Of a stretch of DNA of 10,395 nucleotides, positions 6,835-10,395 are shown one piece after another. The notes under the pieces are model-generated. The model searched no databases. It had not been told where the DNA came from and saw only the letters and a list, made by a program, of their open reading frames with translations. The translations under genes and the position numbers were made by a program. This DNA is from Amoebophrya sp. AT5.2. Its lineage: Eukaryota; Sar; Dinophyceae; Syndiniales; Amoebophryaceae. Location: contig RXOD01006424.1 of the NCBI GenBank assembly GCA_005223375.1, positions 1 through 10,395 on the forward strand, read 5' to 3'. Positions within the stretch are counted from its first letter, which is position 1, and every line of letters starts with the position of its first letter.

Positions 6835-8029
6835 ATGGTGCTTCCACTCCCGCCGATTTACATTACGCCGGTGCCGTCGGAGTTTGCGTTGAAATGCCGG
6901 CCATGGTTCTGGATCTTTGCCTTCATCATGTTCGTCGAGGCGATGCAGAAGATGTTTCTGGACTTGGAAATTTTTCCAGGATTCATGGTCTTGATCCTGG
7001 CCTGCATCGGATTTTACTGCCTACGCGATAAAAGCGTCGACATGCACTGCCTGATGACGTGGGGTACTCCAGTCCCTCTACAAAATATGTTGCCTTCTTT
7101 TGTCCTAAAGGATGCTGGTCGTGGTCCACGGCGGAAGCTTTACCTCATGATACTGGGTAGCACACGAACTAATACTTTGTAGTTGTACTTGTACGTATCA
7201 GTTCATCGAAGACAGAGGTAAACAACAAAGATCGAGAAGCGCCACCTGATCATGAGTCTTGCTTTTCATCGCTGAATCGACGAATGAATCGAAAACAGGT
7301 ATGATTTGCCTGATCAATGGCGTGCTCGGCGTCGTTCTGCTCGTCGATCATGTGGTGCGGCCGGGGTCTCTACCGCTCATGGCCTCGTCGAGGGACCAGC
7401 TCGGCGGTGACCCCCAGGGGGGGCTCATTTTCCACAACGTCAAGTCGGCGATCCGCATCGCGTCACCGGTCGCCATGATTTGCACCTCCGTGCTGACATA
7501 CAAAGTACTTCTTCACGCTTTTTGTTGTAGGGCTTGGTGGCCTGTTCTTATCTTTGCGGCTGTGCCTTCCTGTTTCCCTGCGCCGTCCTTCGTACTGGTT
7601 GGGCTCCACCCTGCTTCCTGCTCTTGTTCTCTCTCACCCTCCTACCTCGGTCGCCATGATCTGCACCCTCCTACTTCGGTCGCATCGCGTCACCGGTCGC
7701 CATGAGTGGCACCTCCGTGCTCTCAAAGTACTTCCTCAGAATCTCGATGAGCGACCTACATCAACACACAGGTTTACAACGAAGTGATGGACAGTATTGA
7801 CGAGCTGGCGATGACGCAGCAGCAGCGGGCTCTCGAGCGGCAGGACGGAGAGGAGCGACAGGGGCTAGCGCAGGACTTCGGCGGGGGTCGATTAGGGGAC
7901 GGCGGCGGCGGTGCAGCTGCCGGGACCGGGGCTGCGCGCTCGCCGCCAGCGGGCGGCCAGACCTTCACACCGTTCGGCGGACAGGGAAACACGCTCGGCG
8001 CCGAAGGCGACGCTGCCGTGTCGGACTAG
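6835..8029 (+). CDS. Four-helix membrane protein with SHP-like tail, three exons
   Basis: Model: exon 1 6835-7063, intron 7064-7298, exon 2 7299-7504, intron 7505-7771, exon 3 7772-8029, giving 230 residues. The exons join in phase: W76 and G77 across the first junction, LTYK and VYNEVMDS across the second. Hydrophobic helices are at about 24-41, 46-63, 73-96 and 119-144, with short loops (LRDKSVDMHC between helices 2 and 3). Exon 3 supplies a cytosolic-looking tail: a polar, possibly helical stretch (147-180), then Gly/Ala-rich sequence, then TFTPFGGQGNTLG. F213-L220 fits F-x-G-x-G-x-x-L, the SHP motif by which UFD1, p47 and derlins bind p97/VCP. The helices do not obviously match derlins, so the family is unassigned; a small endomembrane protein (ER or Golgi) is my best guess. 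The start could lie in an upstream exon, because the frame is open without ATG back to 6793. Confidence 0.7.
7064..7298 (+). other. Predicted intron 1 of the membrane-protein gene
   Basis: 235 nt, starting GTACTCCAG and ending GAAAACAG, followed by GT. Phase 1: the last G of exon 1 plus GT rebuilds a Gly codon. Removal joins two stretches of transmembrane-rich sequence without a stop. Confidence 0.7.
7505..7771 (+). other. Predicted intron 2 of the membrane-protein gene
   Basis: 267 nt, starting GTACTTCTTC and ending AACACACAG, phase 0, followed by GTTTAC. Reading through it meets TGA at 7703-7705. The intron contains two partial copies of the exon end that precedes it. Confidence 0.72.
7648..7739 (+). 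repeat. Copies of the exon 2 end inside intron 2
   Basis: 7681-7739 repeats 7454-7514: the first 25 bases are identical, then come a few substitutions and a 4-nt length difference, then AAAGTACTTC again, so the splice donor itself is duplicated (at 7727). A shorter copy at 7648-7667 matches 7467-7486 in 19 of 20 bases. The intron therefore grew, at least in part, by local duplication of the exon-intron border. Confidence 0.8.
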
Positions 8030-8956
8030 CGCGCGGCCTGGCAGCGATAGTTGTATGTGCCCGGACGAGGAATTTAAGTTTGACACAGTCAGTGCGCTTT
8101 TTGTTGAAGTACTTTACTTTTTCGTCCAAAAAATATAATTCCCCTTAGAAGATTCATACATACTTCGAGCCGTGCACCTCTCATCATCACCCGGTGCACA
8201 TCCATGTACACCCAACTACACAATGTATGAATAGATAAATACAAGAGTGCTCCCTGTCCCTCTGGTTATCAACCTGCGGCAATCCGATTGTACGAACGCA
8301 ACGAAGTGGAAAATGATTCGAGCCGAACTGTCACCAGAGAACTTTGCTTCCTTCTCATTGCGATGGGGCCGGGACCCCGGTTTTCTCCCGCGGCCTCCTT
8401 CTTCGAGGCACACTCGGTCATCGTCCACAGCATCAACATTCGTGTCGTCTTTAATCTCTTTTCGTCTTCGTCCTTTGGTTTTGGCGCTGCCGCTGGCTTG
8501 AATCTTCCGTCGGTTTTCAATCGTAGAATCCACAAGAGAACTAAGTGACACTACGTGGCGTTCGCATGTCGTATTAATGCCCGGATTTTTTGTGCACGCC
8601 TCATCCTCGTTGGTCACGCGATGTGTGTCATTTCGGTTCGGCGTCCCTTTTCCGTGTTTGTGGGATTTTGTGCAGCGCGCAAGTACAGCCGTCACCCTTT
8701 GTTTTGATCGTGAACAGGTTTTGATTTTGCGGCGATTATCGACAGAGCATATTCCCCCCACCCACACATGTTGTACAGATCCAAACCATTTTATGCAAGG
8801 CGTACCCGTGCGCACTTGCTTCTACTCGCTCCATCGCATCACTGATTTGGTGTTGGACGGCTGCGCTGGGGGCATGGGGAACATCGCGTAGGACTCGTAA
8901 TTGTAGAAAAAGAATCGGCCCTACGGCCCCGACCCTGAGGAGGGCCATCCTCGGAT
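8030..8956. other. Intergenic region between membrane-protein gene and mucin-like gene
   Basis: No convincing gene. A + frame from ATG 8577 to 8891 (104 codons) and a long - frame (8216-8815) without any ATG occur, neither with recognisable content. The last 45 nt before the next start are G+C-rich with short complementary segments (GGCCC near 8918, GGGCC near 8942) and could fold in the 5' leader. No spliced-leader relic is seen here. Confidence 0.5.
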
Positions 8957-10395
8957 ATGATGAAGCGGATCATAGCTGCGGCCAGTGGAGAAGCCACACT
9001 GCTTCATCTACTGCTCCTGCACCAGCCGCAGGATGTCTTTGCGGCCAGAACGAGTTTCAGTGCGGCCTCGCCCGCAGAAATGCAACGCTTCTTACCCGGT
9101 CTCGAGGTGGTGGACTTCACAGATTTGCGCGCAGTCCGCACCGCCGGGCCGGGATCGATTCCCACAGCAACCACGACAGCAACCACGACAGCAACCACTT
9201 CGACTGGTGGATCCAAGAACACTGCAGCAGCGGACACCGACACGCCCCGCAGCGCTACTGGTTCCGTATCTCCTGCGAGTGCTATCTCAGGTTCAATACC
9301 CACTCCGCCCCTCGGAGACGACGACCAAGGAGAAAAGCCCTCTACGCCTCATCCTGTCGGAGACCACGACCAAGCACTCAAGCCGAAGTCCGCTAGTCGT
9401 GGCCCGTCGGCCGTGAGCCTGGCGTGTGAGAACGATTCCACCTGTTGTACCTCGGGAGAAGGGGCCGAGGAGAGTCAGGCCGACAATTTCGGTCCTCGCC
9501 CCACGACCCCAACCTCAACCTCAACATCGACGTGGTCAGAAAGTGCAACGAACGAGAGCACCGAGTCCTCCACGACCCTGACGTCTACGTCGACGTGGTC
9601 AACAAGTGCAACGAACTCAGCGTCGACAGAAGTTCCGGTCCAGAAGCAGGAGGAAAAGGAAAAGCAGCCTACTCAGTCACAGCTGCCTACAACTCCTCCT
9701 GAAGATAGTACATTAACGCCACCGGCGAGCGCGAGCACTGCTGCGCCAGCCGTTCCGGTCCGAGCTCTCCAAGTCCAAGCCGCCGTTTCTCCGCCAGAAC
9801 GGTCCGGAAGCCCGCAGCCACCCGCCGCCCGAAAACCGACGTGCCTCTGCCGAAACGGGACCCCGGCGGAGTCGGAAAGTTGCGGCACCCACAAGTACAC
9901 CCACTGCGCGCAATGCAATCGTGACTTCCAGCTGGTCGGAAACCGCTGCGTGCGACAGGACTGCTTGAAGCTGCAAGAGGCGCAGCGCAACCTTGACAAC
10001 GGCCGAGAGTTCTGCCGTGTGCTTCCGGGGATGAGCAACAAAAGAAGTACATCGAGCGGGGCGCTGTGCGGAGCCGTTTGCGCAACTGTGTGGGACGCAG
10101 CCTCTTGCGGCACATTGCACAGAGGCTGCTGCGAGTGGGGTCCCCGGCCGATGTGCGACATCAAGAAGAGCCGCGTGCTCGACCCCGAGTGCGCGGGGAT
10201 GCGAAATGCGTGCTCGACCATGCTCGACCACTTCACGTGCCCCACGTCTGGGAAAACGCTGTACAAGGACTGCTGCGAATGGGGCAATAGCGACCAGAGT
10301 CCACTGGAGAAGCAATGTGCGGAGGAGGCGAACGGTGCTGGCGAAGTAGATGTGGCGAGTCTTCTGGAAACGCGAGCGGCAGCAGCACCCGCAAC
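8957..10395 (+). CDS. Secreted mucin-like protein with Cys-rich modules, 3' partial
   Basis: ATGATG at 8957 follows an in-frame stop at 8936, and the frame is open for 479 codons to the window edge. Residues 1-30 (MMKRIIAAAS, then LLHLLLLH, then VFAA) look like a signal peptide. Residues 70-290 are rich in Thr, Ser, Pro and Ala with short repeats (TATTTATTTATTST at 70-83; two 21-residue units around TSTSTW at 189-230), several N-x-S/T sites and a small Cys group (157, 163, 164): a mucin-like, heavily O-glycosylatable stalk. From residue 296 a 20-Cys region begins. The first module, CLCRNGTPAESESC then CAQC and C331, is like the CxCxNG modules common in secreted protist proteins (EGF/TNFR-like spacing). 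Then come two copies of a six-Cys module (371-400 and 412-454), each ending in CCEWG. An extracellular, wall or surface protein is likely; no specific function is claimed. Confidence 0.75.
   Translation, partial: MMKRIIAAASGEATLLHLLLLHQPQDVFAARTSFSAASPAEMQRFLPGLEVVDFTDLRAVRTAGPGSIPTATTTATTTATTSTGGSKNTAAADTDTPRSATGSVSPASAISGSIPTPPLGDDDQGEKPSTPHPVGDHDQALKPKSASRGPSAVSLACENDSTCCTSGEGAEESQADNFGPRPTTPTSTSTSTWSESATNESTESSTTLTSTSTWSTSATNSASTEVPVQKQEEKEKQPTQSQLPTTPPEDSTLTPPASASTAAPAVPVRALQVQAAVSPPERSGSPQPPAARKPTCLCRNGTPAESESCGTHKYTHCAQCNRDFQLVGNRCVRQDCLKLQEAQRNLDNGREFCRVLPGMSNKRSTSSGALCGAVCATVWDAASCGTLHRGCCEWGPRPMCDIKKSRVLDPECAGMRNACSTMLDHFTCPTSGKTLYKDCCEWGNSDQSPLEKQCAEEANGAGEVDVASLLETRAAAAPA
9164..9196 (+). 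repeat. 12-nt coding tandem repeat (Thr/Ala)
   Basis: The unit ACGACAGCAACC is repeated nearly three times and encodes T-T-A-T. It opens the mucin-like stalk. Confidence 0.85.
9518..9630 (+). repeat. 63-nt coding tandem repeat in the mucin-like stalk
   Basis: Two units 63 nt apart share TCGACGTGGTCA (with TGG at 9533 and 9596) and AGTGCAACGAAC, encoding TSTSTWSESATNES and TSTSTWSTSATNSA. The downstream part of each unit has diverged. Confidence 0.8.
10067..10318 (+). repeat. Duplicated six-cysteine CCEWG module
   Basis: Module A (Cys371 to Cys400) and module B (Cys412 to Cys454) share an eight-spaced pair, CATVWDAASC versus CSTMLDHFTC, and an exact CCEWG pentapeptide, with variable loops between. 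The pattern is C-x(3-6)-C-[AS]-T-x-x-D-x-x-[ST]-C-x(6-10)-C-C-E-W-G-x-C with a longer last loop in B. I do not recognise it as a named domain. Confidence 0.7.

Noticed and set aside
8216..8815. 199-codon open frame on the minus strand
   Set aside because: It begins at GTG and contains no ATG at all, has no recognisable domain, and overlaps other open frames. It could be chance or an internal exon, but nothing supports that.
8577..8891. 104-codon + frame before the mucin-like gene
   Set aside because: It starts with ATG but the protein has no clear pattern, and the surrounding DNA looks non-coding. An untranslated or chance frame is more likely.

Overview
The window reads as nuclear DNA from a protist of the dinoflagellate lineage. 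Three things point there. (1) Two copies of the core of the dinoflagellate spliced leader (GCCATTTTGGC plus matching flanks) lie 90 nt apart, sense strand, just upstream of a coding region. (2) All five supportable genes lie on the + strand, like the one-way gene arrays of dinoflagellates. (3) The three introns that can be placed all begin GTAC, end CAG, and are followed by GT in the next exon. Intergenic gaps of about 0.8-1.1 kb and introns of 119-267 nt suggest a compact genome, perhaps a syndinian such as Amoebophrya. That last step is inference; there is no rRNA or marker gene here to fix the species.

Layout. 1-1124: 3' part of a LicD/fukutin-type phosphotransferase gene whose 5' end is outside the window. 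1125-2010: intergenic, with the first copy of a 43-bp dispersed repeat and the two relict spliced-leader sequences. 2011-4334: an exostosin-family (GT47) glycosyltransferase. Its large exon ends in a readable stop at 3951, but a phase-matched 119-nt intron joins it to an exon encoding an Ala/Lys-rich repeat and a C-terminal transmembrane helix. 4335-5108: intergenic, with the second 43-bp repeat and long G and A runs. 5109-5705: a 198-residue Cys/Trp-containing protein with a very basic tail, unrecognised. 5706-6834: intergenic with an imperfect hairpin. 6835-8029: a three-exon gene for a 230-residue four-helix membrane protein whose Gly-rich tail carries a p97/VCP-binding-like (SHP) motif. 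8030-8956: intergenic. 8957-10395: 5' part of a secreted, mucin-like Thr/Ser/Pro-rich protein leading into a Cys-rich region. It has one CxCxNG-type module and two copies of a CCEWG module, and runs off the right edge.

How they may fit together: a LicD-type transferase, a GT47 glycosyltransferase and a heavily O-glycosylatable secreted protein are all secretory-pathway or surface-glycan components, and the membrane protein may be an endomembrane protein. This is suggestive only. Eukaryotic neighbours need not share a pathway, and each dinoflagellate gene is usually trans-spliced and expressed on its own.

The most unusual points are the relict spliced leaders in front of the GT47 gene (a sign of past mRNA retroposition), the possible soluble/membrane switch by retention of its last intron, an intron made partly of copies of the preceding exon end, and the duplicated CCEWG cysteine module.
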